This document shows, piece by piece, positions 10,952 to 30,586 of a stretch of 64,000 bases of DNA. Origin of the DNA: Rhizobiales bacterium CCH3-A5 (GTDB lineage: Bacteria; Pseudomonadota; Alphaproteobacteria; Rhizobiales; Beijerinckiaceae); NCBI GenBank assembly GCA_001556025.1, contig LSIB01000144.1, positions 62,001-126,000 of the forward strand, read 5' to 3'. The translations under genes and the position numbers were made by a program. The number at the start of each line of letters is the position of its first letter. The stretch's first letter is position 1. Below the pieces are notes generated by a model, which did not search any database, was not told where the DNA came from, and saw only the letters and a list, made by a program, of their open reading frames with translations.

Positions 10952-10984
10952 CAGTCCCGGGGCGGCTTTCCGCCTCCGGGGCTG
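10952..10984 (+). other. Stem-loop 1 between rplL and rpoB (possible attenuator)
   Basis: A 14-bp stem with one bulged T and a CTTT loop: 10952-10965 pairs with 10970-10984 (CCCGGGGCGG against CCGCC-T-CCGGG at the core). It starts 42 nt after the rplL stop. No T-tract follows, so full termination is unlikely; partial attenuation or RNase processing is more plausible, as in the E. coli rplL-rpoB gap. Confidence 0.6.
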
Positions 10985-11090
10985 TTGCGTCGTTTCCGCA
11001 TACGCGTGCGGAGAGGTTGCAGGGCCCTTCGATGCAGCTTCGCGTTGCAGGGCCGCACGTCAGATGATGTCGGCGCGATAACGCGCCGAA

Positions 11091-11144
11091 CGGCTCACCC
11101 GGCGGCCTGGCCGCCCATGATCCGGCGGACCGCCGGGTGAGCCG
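11091..11144 (+). other. Stem-loop 2 (perfect 15-bp inverted repeat) before rpoB
   Basis: CGGCTCACCCGGCGG (11091-11105) is the exact reverse complement of 11130-11144, with a 24-nt loop. Inside the loop CCGGCGG (11122-11128) can pair instead with CCGCCGG (11130-11136), giving an alternative fold. Apart from these two stem-loops the 321-nt gap 10910-11230 holds nothing I recognise. Confidence 0.65.
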
Positions 11145-11230
11145 TCCTTAGGCTAGAGGTAGGGCAACGCGCCTTCCGACGAGTGCATCGCACTTTTCGG
11201 CGCCGCGCCCGGAGATTGCGAGGAACTACA

Positions 11231-15352
<4,122 letters not shown>

Positions 15353-15487
15353 GCGCGGGGTCCGGGATCAGCCCGGGCAATACGCGGAAGACGACATCAT
15401 GCCGGCGACACTCACGCCGCCGGTTGATCGCATGAAGGCCGGGCAGGGCGGTTCCAGGAACCCCCGCCGGCGGCAGGAGAGCAGGCG

Positions 15488-19684
<4,197 letters not shown>

Positions 19685-19710
19685 GGCCTGTCGCATCGCG
19701 CCATCATCAG

Positions 19711-19737
19711 GGGCCGCCTCCGGGCGGCCCGTTTTTT
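19711..19737 (+). terminator. Rho-independent terminator of rpoBC
   Basis: The perfect 8-bp stem GGGCCGCC/GGCGGCCC has a TCCG tetraloop followed by G and six T residues. It begins 26 nt after the rpoC stop. Confidence 0.93.
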
Positions 19738-19874
19738 GTGGATCGGACTGGTGCGTCGTTGCGTGCAGCCGGTCCAGCGGGCAAGATTGTGAGGCTTTGG
19801 CGGCCGAGGCTGCCCGAACCTTCCGAATTCCGTTCCGGACTGGTCCGGAGGCGGATTTCGGGTCATTTCCGGGG

Positions 19875-19903
19875 TTGACGCGAATCCCCTGCCGAGTCAT
19901 AAG
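19875..19903 (+). promoter_or_regulatory. Candidate sigma-70 promoter of the str operon
   Basis: TTGACG at 19875-19880 is separated by exactly 17 nt from CATAAG at 19898-19903. The -35 box matches five of six consensus bases. Transcription would start near 19910 and give rpsL a leader of about 265 nt. The rest of the 492-nt gap 19685-20176 holds only the rpoC terminator; I see no gene in it. Confidence 0.6.
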
Positions 19904-20176
19904 CGCGCCACTGTCGAAGGTTGTCGGACACGTTTGTCGCTTGCCTGCGTTGCGAGCGAATGTCGCGGCCGAAACGCCTTCGGAACTCCAGCGTCGAACG
20001 ACGACATGGTATGACGCATGACCGCGGAGCGATCCGTGGTCCTCTGCTTGGCGAACGCGCCTGAGGCCTCCTTGCCGGGAGCCGATGGCGCGGCTTCGTT
20101 TGTGTCATGGCATCGCTCGGACTGGCCGGACTTTCTAGAGATTTCCAAACGCTCAACGGAGCGAGAGGCCTGTTCA

Positions 20177-20548
20177 ATGCCGACAATCAGCCAGTTGATC
20201 CGCAAGCCGCGCACGCCCGTCAAGGCGCGCAACACCGCGCCGGCTCTCGAGAACTGCCCGCAGAAGCGCGGCGTCTGCACGCGCGTCTACACGACGACCC
20301 CGAAGAAGCCGAACTCGGCGCTTCGCAAGGTCGCCAAGGTCCGCCTGACCAACGGCTTCGAGGTGATCGGCTACATCCCGGGTGAAGGCCACAACCTTCA
20401 GGAACACTCCGTGGTCATGATCCGCGGCGGCCGCGTCAAGGACCTTCCCGGCGTGCGCTACCACATCCTGCGCGGCGTGCTCGACACCCAAGGCGTCAAG
20501 AACCGCAAGCAGCGCCGTTCGAAGTACGGCACCAAGCGTCCGAAGTAA
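20177..20548 (+). CDS. rpsL: 30S ribosomal protein S12
   Basis: The 123-residue protein starts at ATG 20177 ([12 protein letters not shown]); upstream in-frame ATGs would add an unrelated tail. S12 monitors codon-anticodon pairing in the decoding centre. The streptomycin-relevant loops are wild type: [14 protein letters not shown] with the lysine equivalent to K43, and [13 protein letters not shown] with the lysine equivalent to K88. First gene of the str operon (rpsL-rpsG-fusA-tuf). Confidence 0.98.
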   Translation: MPTISQLIRKPRTPVKARNTAPALENCPQKRGVCTRVYTTTPKKPNSALRKVAKVRLTNGFEVIGYIPGEGHNLQEHSVVMIRGGRVKDLPGVRYHILRGVLDTQGVKNRKQRRSKYGTKRPK

Positions 20549-20623
20549 GTTCTGCCAGACGGGCAGGGCGATGAGCACTCAGGCCCGTTCGCAGCGTTTC
20601 AAGATTTGACCGGAGACTAGACG

Positions 20624-21094
20624 ATGTCCCGCCGCCACAGCGCCGAAAAGCGCGAGATCATTCCCGACCCGAAGTTTCACGACATCATCGTGACGAAGTT
20701 CATGAATTCGGTGATGTACGAGGGCAAGAAGTCGACCGCCGAGCGGATCGTCTACGGCGCTTTCGACATCATCGAAGGCAAGACCAAGAGCGATCCGCTC
20801 GCCGTGTTCAAGAGCGCGCTGGAAAACGTCGCTCCGGCGATCGAGGTGCGTTCGCGTCGCGTCGGTGGCGCGACCTATCAGGTTCCGGTCGAGGTTCGCA
20901 CCGAGCGCCGTCAGGCGCTGGCGATCCGCTGGTTGATCTCGGCCGCTCGCGGCCGCAACGACAAAACCATGGTCGAGCGTCTCTCGGCCGAGCTGATGGA
21001 CGCCGCCAACAACCGCGGCAACGCCGTCAAGAAGCGCGAAGACACGCACCGGATGGCGGAAGCCAACCGCGCCTTCTCGCACTACCGCTGGTAA
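20624..21094 (+). CDS. rpsG: 30S ribosomal protein S7
   Basis: The 156-residue protein nucleates assembly of the 16S 3' domain and lies near the E site. Conserved parts are the basic N-terminus ([18 protein letters not shown]), the [14 protein letters not shown] hairpin and the C-terminal [21 protein letters not shown]. In E. coli S7 represses translation of its own operon by binding the rpsL-rpsG gap; the 75-nt gap here is long enough, but I see no clear site. Confidence 0.98.
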   Translation: MSRRHSAEKREIIPDPKFHDIIVTKFMNSVMYEGKKSTAERIVYGAFDIIEGKTKSDPLAVFKSALENVAPAIEVRSRRVGGATYQVPVEVRTERRQALAIRWLISAARGRNDKTMVERLSAELMDAANNRGNAVKKREDTHRMAEANRAFSHYRW

Positions 21095-21130
21095 GCGGCT
21101 CCCGGACTCCAGGACAGACAGAGCACTCCC

Positions 21131-23206
21131 ATGCCCCGTTCACATCCGATCGCCCGATACCGCAATTTCGGCATCATGGCGCATATCGACGCCGGCAAGA
21201 CGACGACGACCGAGCGCGTGCTGTACTACACCGGCAAGTCGCACAAGATCGGCGAAGTCCATGACGGCGCGGCCACCATGGACTGGATGGAGCAGGAGCA
21301 GGAGCGTGGCATCACGATCACGTCGGCCGCCACCACCTGCCTGTGGCGCGATCATCGCCTGAACATCATCGATACCCCCGGCCACGTCGATTTCACCATC
21401 GAGGTCGAGCGCTCGCTGCGCGTGCTCGACGGCGCCGTCTGCGTGCTCGACGGCAACCAGGGCGTCGAGCCCCAGACCGAGACCGTCTGGCGCCAGGCCG
21501 ACAAATACGACGTGCCGCGCGTGGTCTTCGTCAACAAGATGGACAAGATCGGCGCCGATTTCTATCGCTGCGTCCAGGACATCATCGACCGCGTGGCCGG
21601 CAAGCCGGTCTGCCTCCAGATCCCGATCGGAGCGGAATCGGACTTTGTCGGCGTCGTCGATCTGATCAAGATGAAGGCGATCGTCTGGAACGGCGAGGCG
21701 CTCGGCGCGTCCTTTGAGGAGAAGGACATTCCGGCCGATCTCGCCGGGAAAGCCGCAGAGTATCGCAGCAAGCTGGTCGAAGCCGCCGTCGACATGGACG
21801 ACGTGGCGATGGAGGCCTACCTTGAGGGCACCGAGCCCGATGAGGCGACGCTTCGCACGCTGATCCGCACCGCTGTTCAGCGCCGCGCATTCCATCCCGT
21901 GCTGTGCGGCTCCGCCTTCAAGAACAAGGGCGTGCAGCCGCTGCTCGACGCCGTCGTCGATTTCCTGCCGTCGCCGACCGATCGCGGCGAGGTCGAAGGC
22001 ATCGACTTCAAGACCGAAGAGCCGACCACGCGCAAGCCGACCGACGAAGATCCCTTCTCCATGCTCGCCTTCAAGATCATGGATGACCCCTTCGTCGGCA
22101 CCATCACCTTCTGCCGCGTCTATTCGGGCAAGATCGAAGCGGGCGCCGGTGTGATCAACTCGACCCGCGACAAGAAAGAGCGTGTCGGCCGCATGCTGCT
22201 GATGCACGCCAACAACCGCGAGGACATCAAGGAGGCCTATGCCGGCGACATCGTCGCTCTGGCCGGCCTGAAGGATGTCCGCACCGGCGACACGCTCTGC
22301 GATCCTCTGAAGCCCGTCATCCTGGAGCGGATGGAGTTCCCCGAGCCGGTCATCACGATCGCGATCGAGCCGAAGTCGAAGGCCGACCAGGAGAAGCTGG
22401 GTCTGGCTCTGGCCAAGCTCGCCAACGAGGATCCGTCCTTCCGCGTCTCGACCGACCAGGAGAGCGGCCAGACCATTCTTAAGGGCATGGGCGAGCTGCA
22501 TCTCGACATCAAGGTCGACATCCTGCGCCGGACCTACAAGGTGGACGCCAATATCGGCGCGCCGCAGGTGGCCTATCGCGAGACCATCACCAAGAAGGTC
22601 GATGTCGACTACACTCACAAGAAGCAGACCGGCGGCACGGGCCAGTTCGCCCGCGTCAAGTTCACGGTCGAGCCGAACGAGACCGGCAAGGGCTTCGAGT
22701 TCGAGTCGAAGATCATCGGCGGCGCGGTGCCCAAGGAGTACATTCCCGGCGTCGAGAAGGGCCTGAACTCGGTCATCGGTTCCGGCGTGCTCGCCGGCTT
22801 CCCGGTCGTCGACGTCAAGGTCTCGCTGACGGATGGCGCGTTCCACGAGGTCGATTCCTCGGCGCTCGCCTTCGAGATTGCATCCCGCGCCGGTCTGCGC
22901 GAGGGGCTGCAGAAGGCTGGCTCCGTGCTGCTCGAGCCGATCATGAAGGTCGAGGTCGTGACCCCGGAAGACTATACCGGCTCGGTCATCGGCGATCTGA
23001 ATTCGCGTCGCGGCCAGATCCAGGGTCAGGACATGCGCGGCAACGCGGTCGTCATCAATGCGATGGTGCCGCTGGCCAACATGTTCGGGTATGTCAACCA
23101 GCTCCGGTCCTTCAGCCAGGGCCGCGCCAACTACACGATGCAGTTCGACCACTATGAGCAGGTTCCCTCGGCGGTCGCCGCCGAGGTCCAGGCCAAATAC
23201 GCTTAA
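21131..23206 (+). CDS. fusA: Elongation factor G
   Basis: The 691-residue translocase GTPase has G1 [19 protein letters not shown] near residue 18, the switch-1 motif [13 protein letters not shown]3 DTPGHVDF and G4 NKMDK. Domain IV carries [17 protein letters not shown], the decoding-centre loop, and domain V ends the protein. It drives tRNA-mRNA translocation and, with RRF, ribosome recycling. It lies 36 nt after rpsG and 62 nt before tuf copy 2. Confidence 0.99.
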   Translation: MPRSHPIARYRNFGIMAHIDAGKTTTTERVLYYTGKSHKIGEVHDGAATMDWMEQEQERGITITSAATTCLWRDHRLNIIDTPGHVDFTIEVERSLRVLDGAVCVLDGNQGVEPQTETVWRQADKYDVPRVVFVNKMDKIGADFYRCVQDIIDRVAGKPVCLQIPIGAESDFVGVVDLIKMKAIVWNGEALGASFEEKDIPADLAGKAAEYRSKLVEAAVDMDDVAMEAYLEGTEPDEATLRTLIRTAVQRRAFHPVLCGSAFKNKGVQPLLDAVVDFLPSPTDRGEVEGIDFKTEEPTTRKPTDEDPFSMLAFKIMDDPFVGTITFCRVYSGKIEAGAGVINSTRDKKERVGRMLLMHANNREDIKEAYAGDIVALAGLKDVRTGDTLCDPLKPVILERMEFPEPVITIAIEPKSKADQEKLGLALAKLANEDPSFRVSTDQESGQTILKGMGELHLDIKVDILRRTYKVDANIGAPQVAYRETITKKVDVDYTHKKQTGGTGQFARVKFTVEPNETGKGFEFESKIIGGAVPKEYIPGVEKGLNSVIGSGVLAGFPVVDVKVSLTDGAFHEVDSSALAFEIASRAGLREGLQKAGSVLLEPIMKVEVVTPEDYTGSVIGDLNSRRGQIQGQDMRGNAVVINAMVPLANMFGYVNQLRSFSQGRANYTMQFDHYEQVPSAVAAEVQAKYA

Positions 23207-23268
23207 GCGGCGTTACGCCTGTCCCCATTCGATAGACATCGACGACATTCAGACTGACGGAGGCTACG

Positions 23269-24459
<1,191 letters not shown>

Positions 24460-24469
24460 CACGCGTTTT

Positions 24470-24506
24470 CGTGAGGGCGAAGGCCCTGCGGCCTTTGCCA
24501 CTCACG
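24470..24506 (+). other. Stem-loop between tuf copy 2 and rpsJ
   Basis: Outer arms CGTGAG (24470-24475) and CTCACG (24501-24506) flank an inner 9-bp stem (24477-24485 with 24490-24498, one G-T pair) with a CTGC loop. No T-tract follows. It could be a processing or attenuation site between the str and S10 operons. Confidence 0.6.
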
Positions 24507-24526
24507 TCACGAGAGAGATTGAGACC

Positions 24527-24835
24527 ATGAACGGTCAGAACATCCGGATCCGCCTCAAGGCGTTCGACCACCGCATTCTCGACGCTTCGACGCGCGAGAT
24601 CGTGTCGACCGCGAAGAGGACTGGCGCGCAGGTCCGCGGCCCCATCCCGCTGCCGACGCTCATCGAGAAGTTCACGGTCAACCGCTCGCCGCACATCGAC
24701 AAGAAGTCGCGCGAGCAGTTCGAAATGCGGACCCACAAGCGGGTCCTGGACATCGTCGACCCGACCCCGCAGACGGTCGACGCCCTCATGAAGCTCGATC
24801 TCGCCGCCGGCGTCGACGTCGAAATCAAGCTCTGA
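24527..24835 (+). CDS. rpsJ: 30S ribosomal protein S10 (NusE)
   Basis: The 102-residue protein opens the S10 operon. Conserved are [25 protein letters not shown] and the loop [20 protein letters not shown]. Besides its place in the 30S head, S10 is NusE: with NusB it enters antitermination complexes and contacts the NusG KOW domain, tying translation to transcription. nusG lies about 19 kb upstream in this window. Confidence 0.98.
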   Translation: MNGQNIRIRLKAFDHRILDASTREIVSTAKRTGAQVRGPIPLPTLIEKFTVNRSPHIDKKSREQFEMRTHKRVLDIVDPTPQTVDALMKLDLAAGVDVEIKL

Positions 24836-24906
24836 AACTTTAGCCGGGTCCTCTGCCTCCAGCGCCTCAGTTGGATGAGTAAGACCCCAAGGGAAGGTAT
24901 GCACCG

Positions 24907-25647
24907 ATGCGTTCCGGTGTGATTGCACAGAAAGTCGGGATGACCCGCATCTTCACCGATGCCGGCGAACATATCCCGGTCACCGTGCTGAAGCTCGACA
25001 ACTGCCAGGTTGTCGCGCATCGCACGATCGAGAAGAACGGCTATGTCGCCGTGCAGCTCGGGTCGGGCTTGGCCAAGGTCAAGAACGTCTCGAAGGCGGA
25101 GCGCGGCCACTTCGCCGTGGCCAAGGTCGAGCCCAAGCGCAAGATCGTCGAGTTCCGCGTCTCCGACGACGCGTTGATCCCGGTCGGCGCCGAGCTCACC
25201 GCCGATCATTTCGTGGTCGGCCAGTTCGTCGATGTCTCCGGCACGACGCTCGGCAAGGGTTTTGCCGGCGGCATGAAGCGCTGGAACTTCGGCGGCTTGC
25301 GCGCCACGCACGGCGTCTCGGTCTCGCATCGTTCGATCGGTTCGACCGGCGGCCGTCAGGACCCCGGCAAGACCTTCAAGAACAAGAAGATGCCCGGCCA
25401 TCTCGGTACCGAGCGCGTCACCACCCAGAACCTGCGCGTCGTCCAGACCGATGTCGAGCGCGGTCTGATCCTGGTCGAGGGCGCCGTCCCCGGCCATGCC
25501 GGCGGCTGGATCCATGTCCGCGACGCGATCAAGCGCGCGCTGCCCAAGGATGCTCCGCTTCCGGGCAAGTTCCGCACCGCCAGCGACGAGGCCAAAGCTG
25601 GCCAGGCGCAGGCTCCCGCCACCGAGACCGTCGAGGAGAACGCGTGA
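24907..25647 (+). CDS. rplC: 50S ribosomal protein L3
   Basis: The 246-residue early-assembly protein reaches into the peptidyl transferase region. The N-terminus [16 protein letters not shown] and the glycine-rich [13 protein letters not shown]...[17 protein letters not shown] extension are typical. The tail (residues about 225-246, Ala/Gln/Glu-rich) is longer than in E. coli, as is usual in Rhizobiales. Its TGA shares one base with the rplD ATG, so the two are translationally coupled. Confidence 0.98.
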   Translation: MRSGVIAQKVGMTRIFTDAGEHIPVTVLKLDNCQVVAHRTIEKNGYVAVQLGSGLAKVKNVSKAERGHFAVAKVEPKRKIVEFRVSDDALIPVGAELTADHFVVGQFVDVSGTTLGKGFAGGMKRWNFGGLRATHGVSVSHRSIGSTGGRQDPGKTFKNKKMPGHLGTERVTTQNLRVVQTDVERGLILVEGAVPGHAGGWIHVRDAIKRALPKDAPLPGKFRTASDEAKAGQAQAPATETVEENA

Positions 25648-26267
25648 TGAAGCTCGATATCACCACCCTCGAAGGCGGCTCGGCCGGCTCCGTCGAATTG
25701 TCGGATGCGATCTTCGGCCTTGAGCCGCGCGCCGACATCCTGGCCCGGATGGTGCGCTACCAGCTCGCCAAGCGCCGCGCCGGCACGCACAAGTCCAAGG
25801 GCCGCTCGGAAGTCGATCGCACTCGCAAGAAGATCTACAAGCAGAAGGGCACCGGCGGCGCACGCCACGGCGCGGCTTCCGCTCCGCAGTTCCGCGGCGG
25901 CGGCAAGGCCTTCGGCCCGATCGTGCGCGATCATGCCCATGACCTGCCCAAGAAGGTGAGGGCGCTCGCGCTCCGCCACGCGCTCTCGGCCAAGGCCAAG
26001 GGTTCGGAGATCATCATCATCGACGACGCGAAGCTCGCGGAGCCGAAGACCAAGATTCTGCTCGGCCATTTCAGCAAGCTCGACCTGTCGAGCGCGCTCG
26101 TCATCGGCGGCGCCGAGATCGACGTGAATTTCGGCCTGGCCGCACGTTCGATCCCGAATGTCGATGTGCTGCCGGTCCAGGGCATCAACGTCTATGACAT
26201 CCTGCGTCGCACCAAGCTTGTCTTGACCCGCTCGGCTGTCGATGCGCTGGAGGCGCGCTTCAAATGA
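25647..26267 (+). CDS. rplD: 50S ribosomal protein L4
   Basis: The 206-residue protein has the long loop lining the exit tunnel ([22 protein letters not shown]), where macrolide-resistance changes occur in other species; it looks wild type. I chose ATG 25647 ([11 protein letters not shown]) over the GTG three bases earlier. In E. coli, L4 represses the S10 operon through the rpsJ leader; the stem-loop at 24470-24506 is a candidate site, but nothing proves it. Overlaps rplW by four bases (ATGA). Confidence 0.97.
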   Translation: MKLDITTLEGGSAGSVELSDAIFGLEPRADILARMVRYQLAKRRAGTHKSKGRSEVDRTRKKIYKQKGTGGARHGAASAPQFRGGGKAFGPIVRDHAHDLPKKVRALALRHALSAKAKGSEIIIIDDAKLAEPKTKILLGHFSKLDLSSALVIGGAEIDVNFGLAARSIPNVDVLPVQGINVYDILRRTKLVLTRSAVDALEARFK

Positions 26268-26575
26268 GCCAGGCATCCAAGAATCTGGATCCCCGCCACT
26301 ACGATGTGATCGTGGCGCCGGTGATCACCGAGAAGGCGACGATGCTCTCCGAGCATAACAAGGTCGTCTTCAAGGTCGCGAAGACCGCGACCAAGCCGCA
26401 GATCAAGGCGGCGGTCGAGAAGCTCTTCGACGTCAAGGTCAAGAGCGTCAACACGATCGTCACCGAAGGGAAGATGAAGGTCTTCCGGGGCCGGCTCGGC
26501 CAGCGCTCGGACGTCAAGAAGGCGGTCGTGACCCTCGAAGAAGGTCACTCCATCGACGTGACCACGGGCCTCTGA
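26264..26575 (+). CDS. rplW: 50S ribosomal protein L23
   Basis: The 103-residue protein sits at the tunnel exit and is the docking site for trigger factor and signal recognition particle. Conserved: [16 protein letters not shown] at the start, [15 protein letters not shown] in the middle, and [14 protein letters not shown] at the end. The ATG is inside the rplD stop (ATGA), so it is translationally coupled. Confidence 0.97.
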   Translation: MSQASKNLDPRHYDVIVAPVITEKATMLSEHNKVVFKVAKTATKPQIKAAVEKLFDVKVKSVNTIVTEGKMKVFRGRLGQRSDVKKAVVTLEEGHSIDVTTGL

Positions 26576-26591
26576 GGGAAAGATCGTCATC

Positions 26592-27434
26592 ATGGCTCTG
26601 AAATCATTCAAGCCGATCACGCCGAGCCTTCGCCAGCTCGTGATCGTCGACCGCAGCGAGCTCTACAAGGGCAAGCCGCTCAAGGCGCTGACCGAGGGCA
26701 AGTCGTCCACGGGCGGCCGCAACAATCTCGGCCGCGTCACCGTCCGCTTCCGCGGCGGCGGACACAAGCGGACGCTGCGCCTGATCGACTTCAAGCGTCG
26801 CGGCAAGGATGGCGTTCCCGCCGTCGTGGAGCGGATCGAGTACGATCCCAATCGCACGGCGTTCATCGCCCTCATCAAGTATGAGGACGGCGAGCAGGCC
26901 TATATCCTGGCGCCGCAGCGCCTCGCAGTCGGCGACAGCGTGATCTCGGGTCAGTCGGTCGACGTGAAGCCCGGCAACGCGGCCCCCATGGGCACGCTGC
27001 CGATCGGCACGATCGTCCACAATGTCGAGCTCAAGATCGGCAAGGGCGGGGCGCTCGCCCGGTCCGCGGGCAACTATGCCCAGATCGTCGGCCGCGACCA
27101 GGGCTACGTCATCGTCCGCCTGAACTCGGGCGAGCAGCGCCTGATCAGCGGCCTGTGCTATGCCACCGTGGGCGCGGTCTCGAACCCCGACCACATGAAC
27201 CGGAACGACGGCAAGGCGGGTCGCTCGCGCTGGCTCGGCCGTCGTCCGCATAACCGCGGCGTCTCGATGAACCCTGTCGATCACCCCCATGGCGGCGGCG
27301 AAGGCCGCACCTCGGGCGGTCGTCACCCGGTCACCCCCTGGGGCAAGCCGACCAAGGGCAAGAAGACCCGCTCGAACAAGCGGACCGATACGTTCATCGT
27401 GTCGAGCCGTCACGCCCGCAAGAAGAAGAACTGA
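26592..27434 (+). CDS. rplB: 50S ribosomal protein L2
   Basis: The 280-residue protein is one of the most conserved ribosomal proteins and is needed for subunit joining and peptidyl transfer. Signature: [30 protein letters not shown], including the functionally important histidine. The N-terminus [17 protein letters not shown] is the alphaproteobacterial form. It follows rplW by 16 nt and precedes rpsS by 8 nt. Confidence 0.98.
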   Translation: MALKSFKPITPSLRQLVIVDRSELYKGKPLKALTEGKSSTGGRNNLGRVTVRFRGGGHKRTLRLIDFKRRGKDGVPAVVERIEYDPNRTAFIALIKYEDGEQAYILAPQRLAVGDSVISGQSVDVKPGNAAPMGTLPIGTIVHNVELKIGKGGALARSAGNYAQIVGRDQGYVIVRLNSGEQRLISGLCYATVGAVSNPDHMNRNDGKAGRSRWLGRRPHNRGVSMNPVDHPHGGGEGRTSGGRHPVTPWGKPTKGKKTRSNKRTDTFIVSSRHARKKKN

Positions 27435-27442
27435 GGTCCGTC

Positions 27443-27721
27443 ATGGCGCGTTCGCTTTGGAAAGGTCCGTTCGTCGACGGATACCTTCTGAAAAAGGCCG
27501 AGGTCGCCCGTTCGGCGAGCCGGTCTGAGGTCATCAAGATCTGGAGCCGCCGCTCCACGATCCTGCCGCAGTTCGTCGGTCTGACGTTCGGCGTCTACAA
27601 CGGCCACAAGCATGTGCCGGTGTCCGTGTCCGAGGAAATGGTGGGCCACAAGTTCGGCGAGTTCTCGCCGACGCGCACCTTCCACGGCCACGCCGCCGAC
27701 AAGAAGGCGAAGAGGAAGTAA
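27443..27721 (+). CDS. rpsS: 30S ribosomal protein S19
   Basis: The 92-residue protein binds the 16S 3' domain next to S13 in the subunit head. Typical motifs are [35 protein letters not shown] and [21 protein letters not shown]. Starts 8 nt after rplB and ends 3 nt before rplV. Confidence 0.98.
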   Translation: MARSLWKGPFVDGYLLKKAEVARSASRSEVIKIWSRRSTILPQFVGLTFGVYNGHKHVPVSVSEEMVGHKFGEFSPTRTFHGHAADKKAKRK

Positions 27722-27724
27722 GCC

Positions 27725-28108
27725 ATGGGAAAAGCATCCTTCCCCCGTGCGCTGCCTGACAATGAAGCCGTTGCGGTCGCCCGCAATCTTCGTGTCAGCC
27801 CGCAGAAGCTGAACCTCCTCGCCCAACTCATCCGCGGCAAGAAGGTCTCGACCGCTCTCGCCGACCTCGAGTTCTCGCGCAAGCGGATCTCGCTAGATGT
27901 GCGCAAGTGCCTGCAGAGCGCGATCGCCAACGCCGAGAACAATCATGATCTCGATGTCGACGATCTCGTCGTGGCGCAGGCCTTCGTCGGCAAGGCGCTG
28001 GTGATGAAGCGTTTCCATGCCCGCGCCCGCGGCCGTGGCGCCCGCATCCTGAAGCCTTTCGCGAACATCACGATCGTGGTGCGCGAAGTCGCCGCGGCAA
28101 AGGCCTGA
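27725..28108 (+). CDS. rplV: 50S ribosomal protein L22
   Basis: The 127-residue protein lines the exit tunnel opposite L4. Conserved: [20 protein letters not shown] near the start and the tunnel hairpin [25 protein letters not shown], with no deletion of the kind linked to macrolide resistance. Follows rpsS by 3 nt. Confidence 0.98.
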   Translation: MGKASFPRALPDNEAVAVARNLRVSPQKLNLLAQLIRGKKVSTALADLEFSRKRISLDVRKCLQSAIANAENNHDLDVDDLVVAQAFVGKALVMKRFHARARGRGARILKPFANITIVVREVAAAKA

Positions 28109-28118
28109 GGAGAGAACG

Positions 28119-28829
28119 ATGGGTCAGAAAATCAATCCGATCGGGCTCCGCCTCGGCATTAACCGTACCTGGGATTCGCGCTGGTTCGCCCAGAAGGGCG
28201 AGTACGGCAAGCTCCTGCATGAGGACATGGCGATCCGCGCCATGCTCATGAAGATGCTCAAGCAGGCCGCGATCTCGAAGATCATCATCGAGCGCCCGCA
28301 CAAGAAGTGCCGCGTCACCATCCACTCGGCGCGTCCGGGCGTGGTGATCGGCAAGAAGGGCGCCGATATCGAGAAGCTGCGCAAGTCGGTGATGAAGCTG
28401 ACAAAAGCGGATGTGACCATCAACATCGTCGAGGTCCGCAAGCCCGAGATCGACGCCACGCTGGTCGCCGATTCGATCGCTCAGCAGCTCGAGCGCCGCG
28501 TCGCCTTCCGTCGCGCCATGAAGCGGGCCGTGCAGTCGGCCATGCGTCTGGGCGCCGAGGGCATCCGGATCAACTGCTCGGGCCGTCTCGGCGGCGCGGA
28601 AATCGCGCGGCTGGAATGGTACCGAGAGGGCCGTGTGCCGCTGCACACGCTGCGCGCGGACGTCGATTACGGCGTCGGCACCGCCTTCACCACCTACGGA
28701 ACGTGCGGCATCAAGGTCTGGATCTTCAAGGGCGAGATCCTCGAGCACGACCCGATGGCCCAGGACAAGCGCATGTCGGATGAAGGCGGCCGCTCCGGCG
28801 GTGGCCATCGTCGCGACCATGCCGCGTAA
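28119..28829 (+). CDS. rpsC: 30S ribosomal protein S3
   Basis: The 236-residue protein lines the mRNA entry channel and helps unwind mRNA. It has the type-II KH domain ([19 protein letters not shown]) and the C-terminal domain with [15 protein letters not shown] [12 protein letters not shown]. The tail is Gly/Arg/His-rich ([14 protein letters not shown]). Starts 10 nt after rplV; rplP follows 18 nt later. Confidence 0.98.
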   Translation: MGQKINPIGLRLGINRTWDSRWFAQKGEYGKLLHEDMAIRAMLMKMLKQAAISKIIIERPHKKCRVTIHSARPGVVIGKKGADIEKLRKSVMKLTKADVTINIVEVRKPEIDATLVADSIAQQLERRVAFRRAMKRAVQSAMRLGAEGIRINCSGRLGGAEIARLEWYREGRVPLHTLRADVDYGVGTAFTTYGTCGIKVWIFKGEILEHDPMAQDKRMSDEGGRSGGGHRRDHAA

Positions 28830-28847
28830 GGCTGATCGAGAAGAGCC

Positions 28848-29261
28848 ATGTTGCAACCAAAGAAGACCAAGTTCCGCAAGCAGTTCAAGGGGCGCATCGC
28901 TGGCGTCGCCAAGGGCGGTACGGACCTTAATTTCGGCCAGTTCGGCCTGAAGGCGCAGGAGCCCGAGCGTGTCACCGCCCGTCAGATCGAGGCGGCCCGC
29001 CGCGCGATCACGCGTGCGATGAAGCGCGCCGGCCGTGTCTGGATCCGGATCTTTCCGGATGTGCCGGTGTCGAAGAAGCCGACCGAAGTCCGCATGGGCA
29101 AGGGCAAGGGCGCGCCTGAATTCTGGGCAGCCAAGGTCAAGCCGGGCCGGATCATGTTCGAGATCGACGGCGTGCCCGAGGACACCGCCCGCGAGGCGAT
29201 GCGTCTGGGCGCAGCCAAGCTGCCGATCAAGACCCGCTTCATCCAGCGCATCGCAGAGTAA
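28848..29261 (+). CDS. rplP: 50S ribosomal protein L16
   Basis: The 137-residue protein helps position tRNA in the A and P sites. It has [15 protein letters not shown] at the N-terminus, [20 protein letters not shown] and [18 protein letters not shown]; the arginine hydroxylated in some bacteria lies in the [12 protein letters not shown] area. Spacing to rpmC is 11 nt. Confidence 0.98.
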   Translation: MLQPKKTKFRKQFKGRIAGVAKGGTDLNFGQFGLKAQEPERVTARQIEAARRAITRAMKRAGRVWIRIFPDVPVSKKPTEVRMGKGKGAPEFWAAKVKPGRIMFEIDGVPEDTAREAMRLGAAKLPIKTRFIQRIAE

Positions 29262-29272
29262 GGGAGGACGAT

Positions 29273-29485
29273 ATGAAAGCCGCACAACGCCTCTCCGACC
29301 TCAAGGCCATGAGCGTGGACCTGCTGCAGGACGAGCTCCTGAAGCTGAAGAAGGAGCAGTTCAACCTGCGTTTCCAGCGCGCCACCGGCCAGCTCGAGAA
29401 CACCGCGCGGGTCACCGAGGTCCGCAAGGACATCGCCCGCATCAAGACGCTGCAGCGGTCCAAGACCGCCGCCGCGGCCGCCTGA
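29273..29485 (+). CDS. rpmC: 50S ribosomal protein L29
   Basis: The 70-residue, two-helix protein sits at the tunnel exit next to L23. Conserved: [30 protein letters not shown] sequence and [10 protein letters not shown]. Its tail KTAAAAA is alanine-rich. rpsQ follows 11 nt later. Confidence 0.97.
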   Translation: MKAAQRLSDLKAMSVDLLQDELLKLKKEQFNLRFQRATGQLENTARVTEVRKDIARIKTLQRSKTAAAAA

Positions 29486-29496
29486 GGAGAACGATC

Positions 29497-29739
29497 ATGC
29501 CGAAGCGCGTGCTGCAGGGCGTCGTCGTCAGCGACAAGCAGAACAAAACTGTTGTGGTGAAGGTCGAGCGGCGCTATACGCACCCGCTGCTCAAGAAGAC
29601 CGTTCGCCGGACCAAGAACTATCACGCCCATGACGAGGCGCAGGTGGTGAAGGTCGGAGACCAGGTCTGGATCGAGGAGTCGAAGCCGATTTCCAAGCTG
29701 AAAAGCTGGATTTTGCTCGACGGCGCTCCAAAAGCGTAA
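29497..29739 (+). CDS. rpsQ: 30S ribosomal protein S17
   Basis: The 80-residue OB-fold protein binds the 16S 5' domain early in assembly. ATG 29497 ([21 protein letters not shown]) gives the family N-terminus; the frame is open far upstream by chance. [15 protein letters not shown] and the [15 protein letters not shown] tail are typical. It is the last gene before a 161-nt gap holding a strong stem-loop. Confidence 0.97.
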   Translation: MPKRVLQGVVVSDKQNKTVVVKVERRYTHPLLKKTVRRTKNYHAHDEAQVVKVGDQVWIEESKPISKLKSWILLDGAPKA

Positions 29740-29751
29740 GACGCACGGGCT

Positions 29752-29775
29752 CTGCCCGGTCTCCGGACCGGGCAG
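29752..29775 (+). other. Stem-loop between rpsQ and rplN
   Basis: The perfect 10-bp stem CTGCCCGGTC/GACCGGGCAG has a TCCG tetraloop and starts 12 nt after the rpsQ stop. No T-tract follows. It marks the S10-spc operon boundary; E. coli has a separate spc promoter at the same place, so a promoter may lie in 29776-29890. Confidence 0.65.
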
Positions 29776-29900
29776 TCGGAGTCCGTGGACTAAGCATGAA
29801 GTGAGGCCAGGGGGCGATCGACCCCCGTCAGTCGTAGTCCGGTCGGCGCTGATGCCGTGCCGGAAACCGCGCTGATATTCAGTATGGAAGGATCAAGGCC

Positions 29901-30269
29901 ATGATCCAGGTGCAGACGAATCTCGAGGTCGCGGATAATTCCGGCGCCCGTCGCGTGATGTGCATCAAGGTTCTCGGCGGATCGAAGCGGCGCTACGCCC
30001 GCATCGGCGACATCATCGTCGTCTCGATCAAGGAAGCCATTCCCCGCGGCCGCGTGAAGAAGGGCGACGTCATGAAGGCGGTCGTCGTTCGCACCGCCAA
30101 GGACGTCAAGCGCGCCGATGGTTCGGTGATTCGGTTCGACCGCAACGCGGCCGTTCTGATCAACAACCAGAAGGAGCCTGTCGGCACCCGCATCTTCGGA
30201 CCGGTTCCGCGCGAGCTGCGCGCCAAGAACCACATGAAGATCATCTCGCTGGCGCCGGAGGTGCTGTGA
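29901..30269 (+). CDS. rplN: 50S ribosomal protein L14
   Basis: The 122-residue protein forms an intersubunit bridge and is the docking site for silencing factor RsfS. Conserved: [49 protein letters not shown] and FGPVPRELR. First gene of the spc operon; its stop shares one base with the rplX start. Confidence 0.98.
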   Translation: MIQVQTNLEVADNSGARRVMCIKVLGGSKRRYARIGDIIVVSIKEAIPRGRVKKGDVMKAVVVRTAKDVKRADGSVIRFDRNAAVLINNQKEPVGTRIFGPVPRELRAKNHMKIISLAPEVL

Positions 30270-30586
30270 TGGCTGCGAAAATCAAGAAGGGCGACAAGGT
30301 CGTCGTGCTGGCCGGCCGCGACAAGGGCAAGGCCGGCGAGGTTCTCCAGGTTCTGCCGAAAGACGGCCGCGCCGTCGTTCGCGGCGTCAACATGGTCAAG
30401 AAGCACACCAAGCAGTCGCAGAATTCCGAGGGCGGCATCATCTCGAAAGAGGCCACCATCGACCTCTCGAACATCGCCATGGCCGACCCCAAGGACGGCA
30501 AGGCGACACGGGTCGGCTTCAAAATCCTGGACGATGGCCGCAAGGTCCGTTTCGCCAAGCGCTCGGGAGATCTGATCGATGGCTGA
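30269..30586 (+). CDS. rplX: 50S ribosomal protein L24
   Basis: The 105-residue protein initiates 50S assembly and has a KOW motif ([21 protein letters not shown]). The ATG at 30269 overlaps the rplN stop by one base and the gene overlaps rplE by eight bases, so the three are tightly coupled in translation. Confidence 0.97.
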   Translation: MAAKIKKGDKVVVLAGRDKGKAGEVLQVLPKDGRAVVRGVNMVKKHTKQSQNSEGGIISKEATIDLSNIAMADPKDGKATRVGFKILDDGRKVRFAKRSGDLIDG

